Source: Emydura subglobosa
Lineage: Eukaryota; Chordata; Testudines; Chelidae
DNA length: 64,000 bases
Direction of reading: 5' to 3'
Assembly: GCA_007922225.1 (NCBI GenBank)
Contig: ML679969.1
Coordinates: 17,233,999 to 17,297,998 of the forward strand
The notes beneath the pieces were generated by a model. The model saw only the letters and a list, made by a program, of their open reading frames with translations. It did no database searches and was not told the DNA's origin. The position numbers and the translations under genes were made by a program. Below, piece after piece: positions 35,701 through 47,706 of the stretch; positions within the stretch are counted from its first letter, which is position 1; every line of letters starts with the position of its first letter.

Positions 35701-36947
35701 CTGATGTACTTTCCATTTGCCACAAGGTGCTTGGTACTTGCAACAGCAATCACATTTAATGGGGTGCAAGCCTATCTTTTGTGTTGTGACATGCACAGTT
35801 CTCTGCTCTGGCATCTGTCACTGATGATTATTTATTTTAAACTTTCTTGTTCTGGGTGTAGAATCTTCTGGGCTCCCTGTGTGGAGGCTCCATGTCCTTC
35901 CGGCACAGGAGGGGTGGGTGCAGCTCTTCCCGGAGTCTGTCCAGGAGGCCATTTGTAGCTGACAGGAATTATTGCATTTCCTGCTATGGACTGAGCCTGC
36001 CACCTCTATTTACTGCCCTGGTTGTCAGAAGTGAAGCCTCGATTTTGTTTTATAGGTATCCCAAGAGAGAAAGACACCGACAGTTGCAGTACATTGGGTC
36101 ATGGAACTGGAAACTTACAGAAAAACACCTAATGTGGGGATGGAAGACATTCTGCCTGTTTGCCAATTGGGAAGCTAAATACAAGCACACCCTCACCCCA
36201 TCTATCAGAGACAGACTCCATTCAGGATAACAGCTTTTTTAGGTCTCTCTGGGGTTGCCTGTCCCAGTTTCTCACTGCACTAGCACCTTCTCTCTTTAGT
36301 CAAGTGGACTCCTGTTCTTATTACTAGAACTGCCGTTATCTGTATTCTGATCACACCTACAATTTGCTAGGCGCTGTCTATACATGCATAGGAAGGCACA
36401 TAACTAAATCAGAATAAAAACTGCATTGGCAGAAACCCAGTAGAAACACAGACGACACAGGACACAATCTTGCTTTTTTATGGGTGTCATATCTCTGCTT
36501 ATCCCATTACCAGGCCACAAGAGAAGAAATGCAAACACAAAAAGGAAAGCATTCCCAGTTCTATTGGCATGTATCTGAAATTGGAGTAATCACTTGCCGC
36601 TGCATCTTTTGGATGCCTGTGGACTGAATATCTCTAAACTTGGCTCCAGTAGCAAAACAGACCCCTCTGGTGCCCGCCTGAAAATTTGTCCTTGGCAGCA
36701 GCGTTCTATCACACAGCCAGTCAGGTCTGTGACTAACAGTGGGATTTTATTATAGCTAGTCTTCTTTTTTGTTTTTGTTTTGTTTTAGTTTCTTTTAACT
36801 ACTGTTGCTCATCTCTTGTGAACTGCAAACCTAACTATGAGCTCTGAAATTATTGATTATCATTTACCTGGGCCGTATCCTGCAAGGCACCTGTATCTAT
36901 GCTTCAAGCTAAACTAGATGTTAATAAAGTCTTAGTCACTGATGTAG
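32702..36947. other. no gene recognised
   Basis: Long unique-looking stretch. An 18-base poly-A run at 33310-33327 overlaps an AATAAA-like start but has no recognisable gene-derived sequence upstream. Frames at 34254-34698 (minus) and 35566-36230 (plus) show no domains. A repeat fragment 'tgctaggcgctgtctatac' sits at 36365-36385. Confidence 0.4.
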
Positions 36948-37070
36948 ACTTTCAAAAGAGTTCAGAGTCAGAACCCAGCATCCTGAGCTTTTTTGAAAAT
37001 CTGGCCTAATTGTCAGTGATAATTTATGCTCTTAAATATCTAGCTCTGAACACTCTTTTGAAAATTTGGC
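36948..37070. mobile_element. decayed palindromic MITE
   Basis: Two direct/inverted pieces, TTTTTTGAAAATCTGGCC and CTCTTTTGAAAATTTGGC, with GAGTTCAGAGTCAGAACC on the left and TAGCTCTGAACACTC on the right, give imperfect complementary arms. Related in wording to 23764-23851. Confidence 0.35.
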
Positions 37071-37934
37071 TTCATGTCAATTATAACCCAGATTAATAGT
37101 GGCTGGAATTGCAGTCCGATAATATGCAGAAAATAAGTAAATTATTCATTTTATTTGCATGAATGTTTGGTGTCCAACTGAAATGAATTGTCCAGTCTAA
37201 TTCTCTGTGGACAGTTGTCATTGTTTCCTTCCTGGAAGTCTTGGCAGAGAGGCCAAAGATGGACTGAACAGGGAGAATGAACAGACTTAATGATGATAAT
37301 AACTCTATAGTGATGGTAACTAAAGACATGGGAAAGACACAGAGCAAAACGTACAAAAAATGACATAATAAATATGCCAACATCTTCACCAACCTCCTTG
37401 CTGGACAAGTTGTGTTTCTTGGTGGGGTTTTTTAAATATCCTTTGAGGTAAGGGTGTTTGAGAAACTGCCCCTAAGAATAGTTGGCAAATGTTCTTGGGG
37501 ATTGGAGACGTGGAAATGACTGTGTGAATAATTAGCTGCTCTTCAGGGAGTGCAGTATTTCTGTGCAATCACACCAGAATCAAGCTACTTTGTTAGTGTT
37601 GGGAAAACAGAAAGCAACAAAGAAAAGGCTGATTAAAATATTAACTATGGTAACTGAGGGACTTCTTGGCCTTCTTATATAAGGAAATATGCTTTCTGTG
37701 CATTGGTTTTCAGATTTAAAAAGTCCCAGTTGGTCAGAGTTCTCACTTTCACCTTGTAAGTAGTTTAGAGATTGGTGCCAAGGAATAATTTCCCTTTCAC
37801 AAGATACAAACTTCCTAGATATTTGGCCCTGGGAGGAAGGAACTTTTCATTTAGGAGTTGAAGGAGCTGTTCCCCTCTGAGCTAGCAGTAAATACATGGT
37901 TCTTAGATACACCCTTCTCCCACTATTTATTATT

Positions 37935-38055
37935 AAATGATTTTAATTATGTTAGAGCCTAAAGCCCAACCAAGAACAGGACTACATTGTACTAGGTGCT
38001 GCAGAGACACAGAGTGGAAGTCTGTCATTGCCTGACGAGTGTCCAGCCTAAATAG
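37935..38055 (+). repeat. old interspersed repeat (GTACTAGGTGCTG type)
   Basis: Reads 'ggactacattgtactaggtgctgcagagacacag' type text followed by 'cctaaatagacagacac'. Related pieces occur at 898-1002, 22975-23030 and 36362-36415. It is likely a LINE- or SINE-derived tail; the family is not assigned. Confidence 0.45.
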
Positions 38056-41000
38056 ACAGACACTGTGTGGGAAGGGCTAGAAAACACCAGCAGTGACCTG
38101 CATGATGGCAGCAAATGGCAAGTTCGTGCCAGGATTTATTGTTTTGTTTCTTTGTGGGAGTTTACTTAGGAGGGGCTCAGCTACATGGAAGGAAAAAGAC
38201 AGGGAGGGGCAGGGGTTGAGGGGCACAGGGCTGGGAGAAGAGGGTTAAGGGGGCAGGTGTGGAATGATGCTGAGATGAAAAGACCAGGAGAAGCAGGGCT
38301 GGAGCAAACAGCCAATCAGCACAGGGCAGAGAAATTCCAGTTAAACTGTAGGATGGTCTCTGAATATCTTGAGGTCCTGGCTTTGGCTGCGTCTGGTCCT
38401 GCCAGTTGGAGTCTCTGGCTAACTTCTCTCTGCAGTTCCCCCCCAGTGCTACAAGGTGGGGTACCGCCAGAGGTGGATGGTGAGGTCTTCCCTACACAGT
38501 TCTGGGTCCAGGGAGGTGCAGGGGGGAGGGGTGGCCCTGGCTGGGCTGCATTTTACCACCTTCCACTCCTCCCCTCACCCCTCAGACCCTGCTTTGGCTA
38601 CTTCTAGTCATACTCAGTTTCCTCCTCAGTGTAACACATGTGGGATGTCCATTCTGAGCACTTTTACCATAGAAGGAATTAGAATACATTGACCTGCTGG
38701 ACGCTGATATTGACAGTGACAACTCCTACAGTTCATTTCTGTGTGGGATTTTTACATTTCAGGAAATATGAACAGGGAAACTTGTATTGTCATTAAATAT
38801 CCTTTGTAACTTTCAGATAATACTAACTAAAAGAGGAGTTATCTTATTTTCAACTATTAGTAGCTTTTCCCAATAAAGGAAAAGCCTTTTGTCTGAAATC
38901 CCACCTGCTTGGTCTCAGCCTATCAGAGTATTTTAATATTTTTACTATTAAAAATGTACTTTGATAATAATTAATAACATGCCTTTTTAATTCCTTTTTA
39001 AAATGTATAACTTGCCATTACAGGAGAATGGACTCTGAAGGTTTTAGTTGGTTTATAAAAACTAAAGTAATAAACATTTGCAAATGCAGCACACCCTGGT
39101 TGAAATTCTCCCGCGTGCAAAGAGCAGCACAAGTCCCGTGTGCCTAGATTCCACTTAAGTCTTCAGAAGTGACTGGGTCTCAGCACAGAAGCAAATCTAA
39201 CCAGTGGGATATTTCTGTATGCTTCCTTTTGGAGGCACCGCACATTACCCATGTTCTCTGGCTGATGCTAGTTAGCCTTTTAGCTATTGCTGTGCGATTT
39301 TTTTTCTTTTCATGACCTATCGTTTACCATCCTGGAAATCAGTAATAAACCAGCACACGTGAGCCTTGTTTTTAAAACTCTGCTATTAGTTCTAAAACTA
39401 TTTCAGTATTATTTAAATTGTTTTAAGATTATATCCAGTCTAGAATTTGCTGTTGTCCAGAAAACCAAAACTTGTAAGCCTGACATACATATAAGGACAA
39501 GATCCCTTTTCCTCCTTAGTGTCCAGGGAACGCTTGTCTTTCAGACAGAAACCTTCTTTATGTGGGGAAGATTTCTCTGATTATTCACCTTAATAGCTTT
39601 ATGTGAAGGTCACATAGGTTAGTCATCTGCTCACTGTTTTCTTCACCCTTTTGTCATATTATTTATTGGGCACCCTCAAAAGCTCTCAGGTTGGTGCTAT
39701 ATCATTCAGGAAACAGTTACTAAAAGATTCTGTAGTGCCACCTTCTGTCCCGATGTATGCAAAGAGAACCAGCATTCATGAAAAATGATTGAAAAATCCA
39801 ATTTTTCAGCTTTGTTTCAGTAAATAGGGAGATACTTTCATTTCCCTATCTTTAATTCACTGTGATAAACTGATCATAATCAATTTATGTAGTGTTAATG
39901 TGGCTGTCATAAAAATAACTAAAAGTTATTACTTCCATTGGATTGAAACTAACTTGTGACGTCTACTCACATGGGGTCTAGAGGCTAAAAAGTGGGCAAA
40001 GCACACATGGCCCCATTCAGATTTACAAATTGAAATTCCCTTCAGGGGGCAGATCTAAAAAGCAGCCCTCCTAAAACTCCAAAGCAAGTAGTAAGGGACA
40101 AAGAGTGGGATGTTGACCACAAGTTAAAAAGTGGAAATCCACGCAGTATTAACAGTGAATGTCCCTCTGCCCTCGTAATTGCGCAGTAGAGTTTGTATAG
40201 TTTCCTTGTAATTTTTCTGTATGCTAGAACCAGGGAATAATAGTGCAATATACTATGTGCTTCTTCATGTATCTTTCATGTAGTGAATACTCCTACTCCT
40301 TCGAAGCCACTCTCCGGTCAACATACAGTAAAGAGCTTGAGAACTGGCCCCTTTTTCCTTAAGCACCAAATGCTTCTCTCTCTTTTTGCAAGAGAGGATC
40401 CCAGGAAGGCACATCGGGCTCAGGAGTCATCTTCTAGGATTCTACCCATCACTAGGAGATCTGAACACCGAGGCTCTCTACTCTGGGGAGCCTTGCTTCA
40501 TGAATCCCTTCATGAAAGCTCCTTTGCAAGGATATGTGGGGATCAAGTAGGGAGACGGCAGAGCTGGGCTGACAACTGTCTACAGGATTTTCCCAATACC
40601 CTTCTCCCCCAAAAACAATTTGGTAGACTAAACTGCTTGCAGGCATTGCCTATAGCAGAGCAGCAGTTTCAGCTGGTTGGGAGCTCTTGCATGCAAACCT
40701 GGATCCTGCTGGAAGGATTCCAAGGAAGCCACACAAACACGTATCCTGTCTGGGAATAGACCCTGCCAGTTAAAAATGCCTTGCATTGTTTATTTTCTCA
40801 GCTTGTTCTGGACTAAAATTCATGACATGTCCGACTCCCACTGGAAATCCAAATTTACTATGTTATCAATTTTTTAGCTATTATTTCATTTTATGATTGT
40901 TAATTTATTAACCTTGGAAATCCCCAAAAAACAATAAAGCTTAAGATCCTGGATTTTTTATTTATATCTTAAACATGATTTTTATACCTTTTTATCTGAA

Positions 41001-41799
41001 AATTCAATTAATGTTTATTGCAGTCTTCGCTCATGTCTTTATTCTAGCAATTAGATTTATGAAGATTTGTTTCTTCTGCTGCAGCACATACTCCTGCTGC
41101 TGTATTATTTCTGAAACACAAAGATATGATGTCAGTGGGAAAGAGAGCTTCCCTGCTGCCTGTGCCACCCCATATCTCTGTGAGGCAGGAAGGCCTGTAA
41201 ACCAAAGGATCTAATTCACTGTCATACCACCCAAGTTAGAATAGCCAGGTCGACAACTGCATCTCGAGATTAGGTCTCATGTCACACCCTATGTGAGAGA
41301 ATCAATTGCATGCTTTGTGTATTTTGTAAGGCACCTTCACATTTATTTTTTTATAAAACATTTGAATTCTTTAACACTTTGCTCAGATTTTGATAAACAA
41401 GTTTAATCGATGTGAGATACTTGTGCGTCTTTAATTATGCAGATCAAAAGGCACACCTAAAACCTCACATAGAGAGGTCTGAGGATGGGGCACTCTTCAT
41501 ATGCCAAGTTAAACAAAACACATGCTATAGGAGTCTCAATATTCACAGCATCGCTTTGTTCTGTACTGATTTCTCTGTGTTCTAATCACAAAGAGTGACT
41601 GTGTGATTGATAGTACAGTAAATCAGTGCAGTGAAGCCACTGGAGCTACACTGATTTACACCAGGTGAGGAGATGGCCCTCTGTGACCCATTACACAATA
41701 TTTTGGGATTCTCTGATGAAGAATCAGGTGTTGTAATTTCTAGCCATAAAGTAAAGTGATTTCTCCCCATATATAAGCACTACTTTGCAGATATCTGGC
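38056..41799. other. no gene recognised
   Basis: Includes a G-rich patch at 38160-38260 and a C-rich patch near 38435-38450 and 38555-38585, with a 140-codon frame (38185-38607) that looks compositional. A 158-codon frame at 40283-40759 begins with GTG and has no recognisable domain. A 41620-41665 piece ('ggagctacactgatttacacc') resembles a MITE end. Confidence 0.4.
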
Positions 41800-41875
41800 A
41801 TCTTTCATCTGAGGATGTCAAAATGCTTTGCAAATGTTAATGAATGTAACACCTAGGTGAGGTAGGTGTGTCACC
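41800..41875 (-). repeat. MIR-like SINE fragment
   Basis: 'ctgaggatgtcaaaatgctttgcaaa' then 'aggtgaggtaggtgtgtcacc' match the order of blocks in reverse-oriented MIR-type repeats (a CTTTACAAA block then a GTGAGGTAGG block). Short and decayed. Confidence 0.4.
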
Positions 41876-43489
41876 TGCTGAATAACCCATAGTGCTTCTT
41901 GCAGCACTTAGATATTCCTTGAAGAGCTCCATTTCAAGTAGTGCCCCAACCCTGCTTGTGAGATATAGTGGGATCACAGTGCACAGACAACATGGCTGCA
42001 CGGAGAGAGAGACACACAGCATGAGTATTACCTTAAATTCCTCAAGTGGGTTTTTCAGAGCTGTGCACTTTTCTTATAACAAATTTCATATTATTTTAGA
42101 TTATATCAATGAATCACTTGAGGAATTTGCAAAATAATTGTCTGATTAAGCTGCAGATTCAGCTGGAGAACTGTAAGCCTGAACACTGCCAAACCATGCT
42201 CTTTTAAGCTGGTACCTCATACTATCTAAGCACTGTAGAACTCACTTACAAGGAAATATTGTGGTTCAGGAAACTTTTAATATAAGTCATATGCAATTTC
42301 ATTTTAAGTTATAGGGATGTATTTTCTTCAGCCAGTTTCTGTGCTGCTTTAGGAACAATTTAAGATTATCTATTAAATATAAACTAGATTCTGGTGCATT
42401 GATCAATGAATGGGCCAATATTCAGCATCATTATGATCATTGAGCACCTAAGGCTAAAACAAACTGGAATCCATTTAGTAAAAATTAATTTTAAAACAAT
42501 TAATTACTTAATGAATTCCATCGCCTCATCTTTTGGTGGAGGAATGGGATTTTAATGGGAATGGGTTTGTCTAATCTCAGGTTAATATTAACCAAGTTCT
42601 TTTACTAAGCAGGTAGTTCCACGTGTGATAATTTAAATCCTCTGTCTGTAATAAAGGCTGTGACAGAGCAAAGATTGGCTTTCTGTCTGTGGAATTGATC
42701 TAAGACCTTTGCTACTAAACTAATGCCACTGAAACATAACTGCCACCTGTGATACCTTAGCTTTAATATAGAGGTTTTTCTTTTGTGAAGTCTATTTCTG
42801 TTTACATCCTTCATTTGGCTTCAGCTACGTGAAAATAGAAGCTAAAACCATAGATATATCCAACCTTTGCATTTATGTAAAATACAACAGATGGAGAAAT
42901 AAGCTACAAATCCACTGTGGAGGTCTCACTTCCGACCTTGTAATGAGGGTCAAGGCATTTCAACCCCTACTTGGGGATCAGAGTACAGCGTCATAATCTC
43001 TCTGGCCAGAACTAGAGCTACAGTTCCTTAATCTATAGCAATTTGTAAAAGAAGAAACGTGGTGCTCTAGGTGTTAGCTTTCCCAAATATTCCACCAACA
43101 TCCACCTAATAAAAGCTAAGAAACTTCCCACATAGGGCATCCAGAGACTGTACCATGTTTAAGGAGCAATTCTTCTGAGTTACCTGATGCTGACAGGGCA
43201 GTTGAGATATTGTGATGATGTTCTGTCTAGTGGGAGGCAAAGCAGTCTTATTCACCACTCACTTGGTATCTACTATGCACTGATTCCACACACATTTATC
43301 CCTTGAAAAAGACCAGCCACTAATATATTTCAAGAATGAAGCATTTGAATCTTTAAGATAAAGCATTATTATAAAGAGCAGCTCTATCCCAAATGAGAAG
43401 TGCATGACAGGCTGCCCTTCTTACATATGAACGAATTGTTTTGTGCCAGTGTGCTACTGCATTACGTGCCCCTTGTTATGGGAGAGGGT
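41876..43489. other. no gene recognised
   Basis: AT-rich unique-looking sequence; no supported gene. Confidence 0.45.
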
Positions 43490-44310
43490 TGGAGTTTGGG
43501 GCCAGCGAGTATCCAGGCCTGGTGTCAGCCCATCAGCAGGCAAGCAGAGGCTGGGCCAAGTTAGTATTTTTGGTCATGTCAGGTCTGGACCTGGTTAGTA
43601 TCAGTAGCATGCAGAGTCTGGGCTCAGTTAACAGGCACTCAGGGCCCAGTTAGTGTGTGGCCTTGGGCGTAGTTAGCATCAGGAGCATTTGGGCCCTATG
43701 CCTGCTTGTGTTGATGAGTTCTTGGCAACCATTTATCATTGGGCAGGCACACAAGGCCTAAGACAGGTTAGTGTCAGTGGGCATGTGGTGCTTGGGCCTG
43801 GTTGGAGTTAGTATGTCCTGGAACAGAGTAGTGTCAACAGGTGTGGGCGGCTGTCACTTAGTCAATAGTGGTGAGCAGGTGCTAGTTCGCAATAGCAGGG
43901 CCCATTCCTGGTTAGCCTCAGCCGACACACAAGGCCTGGTCCTAACTAGGGATGCATAGACCTCAGTGTTGGCGGGCACTCAGGGTATGTGAACACTACA
44001 GATAAAAACCTGTGGCTGGCCTTTGTCAGCTGACTCAGGCTTATGGGGCTCTGGCTATAGGGCTGTTTAATTGCAGTGAAAACATTTGGACTCAGGCAGG
44101 AGCCTGGGCTTTGGGATCTACCTGAGCCCAAACATCTACACCGCAACGAAAGAGCCCCATAGCCCGAGCCCCCGAACCAAATGACACAGGCCAGCAACAG
44201 GTGTTTAATTGCAGTGTGGACATACCCTTAGAGCCCACTTAGCACTGAGGGGCATGCATATCCAGCCCTCACACTTACTTGTGTCAGTGGGCATGTGTGG
44301 CCTAGATTTA
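43490..44310 (+). repeat. decayed minisatellite, unit about 30-40 bp, split by a MITE
   Basis: The phrase GTTAGTGTCAGTGGGCATG followed by a GGCCTGGG-type block recurs with variation: GTTAGTATCAGTAGCATG at about 43595, GTTAGTGTCAGTGGGCATG at about 43768, GTTAGCATCAGGAGCATTTG at about 43673, and TTGTGTCAGTGGGCATGTG at about 44280, beyond the MITE at 43983-44227. Units differ in length and are well diverged, so the array is old. Frames inside it (43441-43653, 43771-43959) are not genes. Confidence 0.7.
43983..44227. mobile_element. palindromic MITE inside the minisatellite
   Basis: Ends: GGGTATGTGAACACTACAG on the left; the right end on the opposite strand is GGGTATGTCCACACTGCAAT. Internal arms TATGGGGCTCTGGCTATAGG and GAGCCCCATAGCCCGAGCC are inverted copies around a centre near 44105. 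The flanking triplets are TCA (43980-43982) and TTA (44228-44230), compatible with a PIF/Harbinger-type TWA target after one mutation. The minisatellite pattern continues on both sides, so the MITE inserted into an existing array. Its right terminus matches the one at 11968-11985. Confidence 0.65.
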
Positions 44311-46264
44311 GTATACATGAAGTTATTACAGCATTAAAGAGATCTGAATAAATTGTTTGCATTGCCACTACAGAATTATTCCAATTGCTAGTCTTGCTAT
44401 CCTATAAAGGCTTCTCTAGAAATAGTTTGTTAAATGATTGCATAGAAACTTTTTGGAACTCCTCAGTTTTTTCCCAGCTAATATGCTACATCCTGAAATG
44501 AGGAGTTGAGCAGTTCTGAGTCAGCATAAAAGGTTTTTAAGGTATAGTTAATACAACATGAAGCTGCAATGCCGCCCAAAATCTCTGTTGGAAATTACCC
44601 TAAATAAACAGTATCTGCTTCTCTCCCATTCCCAATGGTGGGATTAAAATACTAAAATGTTTAGCTTTTCTTTAGATTATTTTCTTGGGGTTGGAATAGG
44701 TTTGCTTTGGTTTTTTGGGATTTATTCCTTTCTCTTTTTTTTGTCAAATTTAGCCTTAACATATTTTAAAACATTGTTAATCTTTGGCATTTGTATTTTT
44801 AAAATAACTATATGATAGAAGCTAGCAGCCCTTAAAATCCTTTTTAATTCGAGTCGACCTTGTGAGTGATTATCTTGCACAGGAGAAATAGCAGTCAGCC
44901 TCTTAGTGTATTCACTGATAAGCGTGCATTTTAATGACACACCTGAATCTATGGCTTTTCCTTCACACTAATCCTGTTATGGGGCATGCTAATGATGCTG
45001 AGGCTCGCCATCCGATTGTGAAGTATTTTCTTAGTTTGTGAAGGTGCCTGCGATGTCGAAGGATTATAAATCAAGATTTGTGAAACCTTTTGTATTGGGA
45101 TAAAATGGTTACAATTCCTGCATTAGAGAGATTATGCGAAGAGAGAATATGTCACAGTGCAGGGTGCTATCCAGGTTTTATTGCCATGTGGTTTGGAGAA
45201 CCAGCATTACTCCGGCATGATAGAGTGCTGAGTAAATTATTCAGGTCACCAAACAAGTGCTGATAAAACCTTGATTCTGCCCCCTCCTCCCTTCCATAAC
45301 AATAGTTGTTATGCCGTGATATCCATATCTGGGAAAAAAAGGTAATAAAGACAATTTGAACAAGATTTAATGATTGGATTTTTTAATACTCATTTGCTTG
45401 TGTCTTAGTTAATATAAGTTTAAAATCTTTCTGAGTTTTACCATATTTAGGGACAGTTTTACAGATGGAAGGAAATTTTAAAATAAACAAGTATTTTCTT
45501 TAATAGAGAGTTTTCTTTAATAGAAAACAGCTGAGCAACTCCTATGCTGCAGCCCCCTTATAAAAGCATGTTACCCCAACACCACTTTCTCCCAGCTCAG
45601 GGACCACTTAACCCCCCACTTTTCACAAAGCAGACCCCTGAGAACAGGACCACCTGAAAACTTTATATCTCTAATGCTCTGGGACATCTACTTGGATGGT
45701 ACCCATGTTTCTGTTGGAATCTAAGCCACAGGAAGAGTATTTATCTTCTGAAAACCAAAGAACATCATTCAGTGTGAACAGAATTCCCATTTGTTCCAGT
45801 CTTGTTTTCTAGATTCCTTGAACTAAGTTCTGGAATGGAAAATACTGAAGGAAAGTTTGAGGGAGGCAGTGCTTCTGTGATGAATCTGCTAAAGCCAGAG
45901 AACTACCATTCCCAACAGTGCTCTCACCACTGATTTCTGATCCTCCAAGGTAGAAATGAAGACACATACCCTTCCTCGGCACAAATAGGAGGGAGGGAGC
46001 AGAAACTCTATGGGAGGACCCTGACCCAGGAAGTAATCTGGTACTTGGGGAAGTGGTGGTGCCATGGCAAATCAGGAGCAACAGGGAGGGTGGATGATAG
46101 GGGAGCTACCAGGGAACTTCTTTTCTTTTCTATAGGCTTTTGTACCATAGTATCTGGGCATCTTCCAATAGTGCAGTAAGCACTATGACTATACACTTGT
46201 CACATATTGTTTGTTTTCTCATCCTTTCCCCAGTAGAAGTCTGTGCATTGGAATGTCTTTTTTA
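44311..46264. other. no gene recognised
   Basis: AT-rich unique-looking sequence; no coding or repeat family supported. Confidence 0.45.
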
Positions 46265-47150
46265 GGTATGGTATTATTATTATTATGTAGTTATTAAATA
46301 AATAATACATGTTATGTGTTTAGAGAAGGCAAAGTTAAAGAAATGTGACTAGCACTTGGAGTGGAAAGTGGTGTGGTTTGTGATTGTCCTGAGTTCCTGG
46401 GGGAGTTCAGTCCATGGTCTCAGACTGCAGCTGGAGAAAGTTCTGTCTCCCGCACAGATGAGCTTTACAATCCTTATCCTTGACCCTCTGATAGACTTTT
46501 AGGTATTGTGAGGCCAGGCCCTAGTGGGCTTTGAAGATAAGGACCGAGTTCTTGAATTTCATTCACAATTCAATGGGAAGTCAGTGTAGAGTGCAGGTGT
46601 AATGTGCTCACTGTACTCTGTGTTTCTGAGGAGATGTGCTGCAGAGTTTTGTACTAGTTGAAGTTTCTTAAGTGCTGCGCCTGCAGGCTTCATGAACAGG
46701 TATATCATATTGCTATAGTCCAGCTGAAAGGGGACGAAGGCATGAATAACTGTTTCCAGGTCTTCATCCACCAGAATGGGGTGAAGTGTCCTAGCCAACC
46801 GGAGATGGTAGAAAGTGTTACTCATGGCTGTTGCAATGTCAGTGAAGAATCCAAGAGTGCTCTTAGATTGTGGACTGAATGGACCAATTGTGGATGTGAG
46901 CCTTCAATCAAAGGAGACTGCACCATGGTTGCATTTGTGTCAGAATACTTTCCTTTGCCCATCACCATCACTTCAGTTTTGCTCATGTTCCATGTACAGA
47001 GCAAGCTGCAGCAAAATTCATGGAACAGCATGTGGATCTGGGTGTCGCTGTTGGACATTGCTGCCAGTTTCAGGCCTGTGGAGAAGCAGCAGAGACTGGG
47101 CAGGGAGCCAGTGCAGAGTGATCCCTGTCGGACACGCCACTAACTGATCC
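46265..47150 (-). pseudogene. L2-like LINE reverse-transcriptase C-terminal half and 3' end
   Basis: On the minus strand: GVRQGS-like text near 47145, then SNSDTQIHMLF where the family has YADDTQ, so the catalytic aspartate pair is damaged; then MSKTEVMVMGKG and LVHSVHNLRALLDSSLTL (46822-47058). After a one-base frame change comes NTFYHLRLARTLHPIL, DLETVIHAFVPFQLDYSN, LKKLQLVQNSAAHLL and EHITPALYTDFPLN (46559-46825). A further shifted piece matches the FKALHGLAPQYL region near 46500-46550. It ends in an AT-rich (TAA)n-type tract near 46270. The order of blocks is that of the polymerase thumb and C-terminus in L2-type LINEs. Confidence 0.75.
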
Positions 47151-47706
47151 TGGACTGGAAACTTCCAAGTTCCCATTTGCTTTTAATAGAAGATGGGACT
47201 AGAGAGGACACCCCAAGCAATCAGTCTGTAGAGCCCAAACCCCGCAGCTGGACTGCTCTGCAGGGGCCCAAACACGAACTGCTATTTTTCACTGAGTTGT
47301 AACTATTTAAGCCAGTGTGCCCAGGGTATTTGCAAGCATCCCTTTTCTTGCCAGCCATAGTAAAATACCTTTTACTTTCACCATGTGGGTCCATCAGGGC
47401 TCATCCCTAGAAGACCTACCTTCTGAAGCACCCTGAGTGCTTGCCTGCAAGTTGTGGGACACTTGGCACCGTATTGCTGCCTTGGAGGTTTGATGTCCCA
47501 CAGCTCTTAGCAATGGTAATAGTGGCACTAGGGACTGTGTGACTTGCCCAACTGGCAAGTTTGGTTGGCAGGTTTAGGAGTAAGGGTCCATAGTTGTAAG
47601 GTGTCAGAGGGCTACCTGGTGGGCAGAAATTAACAACCCAGCTGCCTGAAGTTTTACCCCTGAGCCCTGAGAGTGGAACTAGACAGGGCAGTGCAAGCAG
47701 AAGCTA
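47151..47706 (+). other. leader-like region upstream of the Gypsy-like remnant
   Basis: Moderately GC-rich, with no LINE or SINE features. It runs directly into the gag-like remnant and may be its LTR or untranslated leader, but no LTR ends or primer-binding site can be identified. Confidence 0.25.

Noticed and set aside
38185..38692. 140-codon frame with a possible CTCTCTGCAG acceptor inside
   Set aside because: G- and C-rich composition explains the frame; no donor site pairs convincingly and no domain is visible.
40283..40759. 158-codon plus frame
   Set aside because: It starts with GTG, shows no domain or signal peptide, and frames this long are expected a few times by chance in 64 kb at this composition.
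43490..44310. Spaced repeats that could suggest a CRISPR-like array
   Set aside because: Units vary in length and sequence without distinct spacers; this is a decayed minisatellite in a vertebrate genome.
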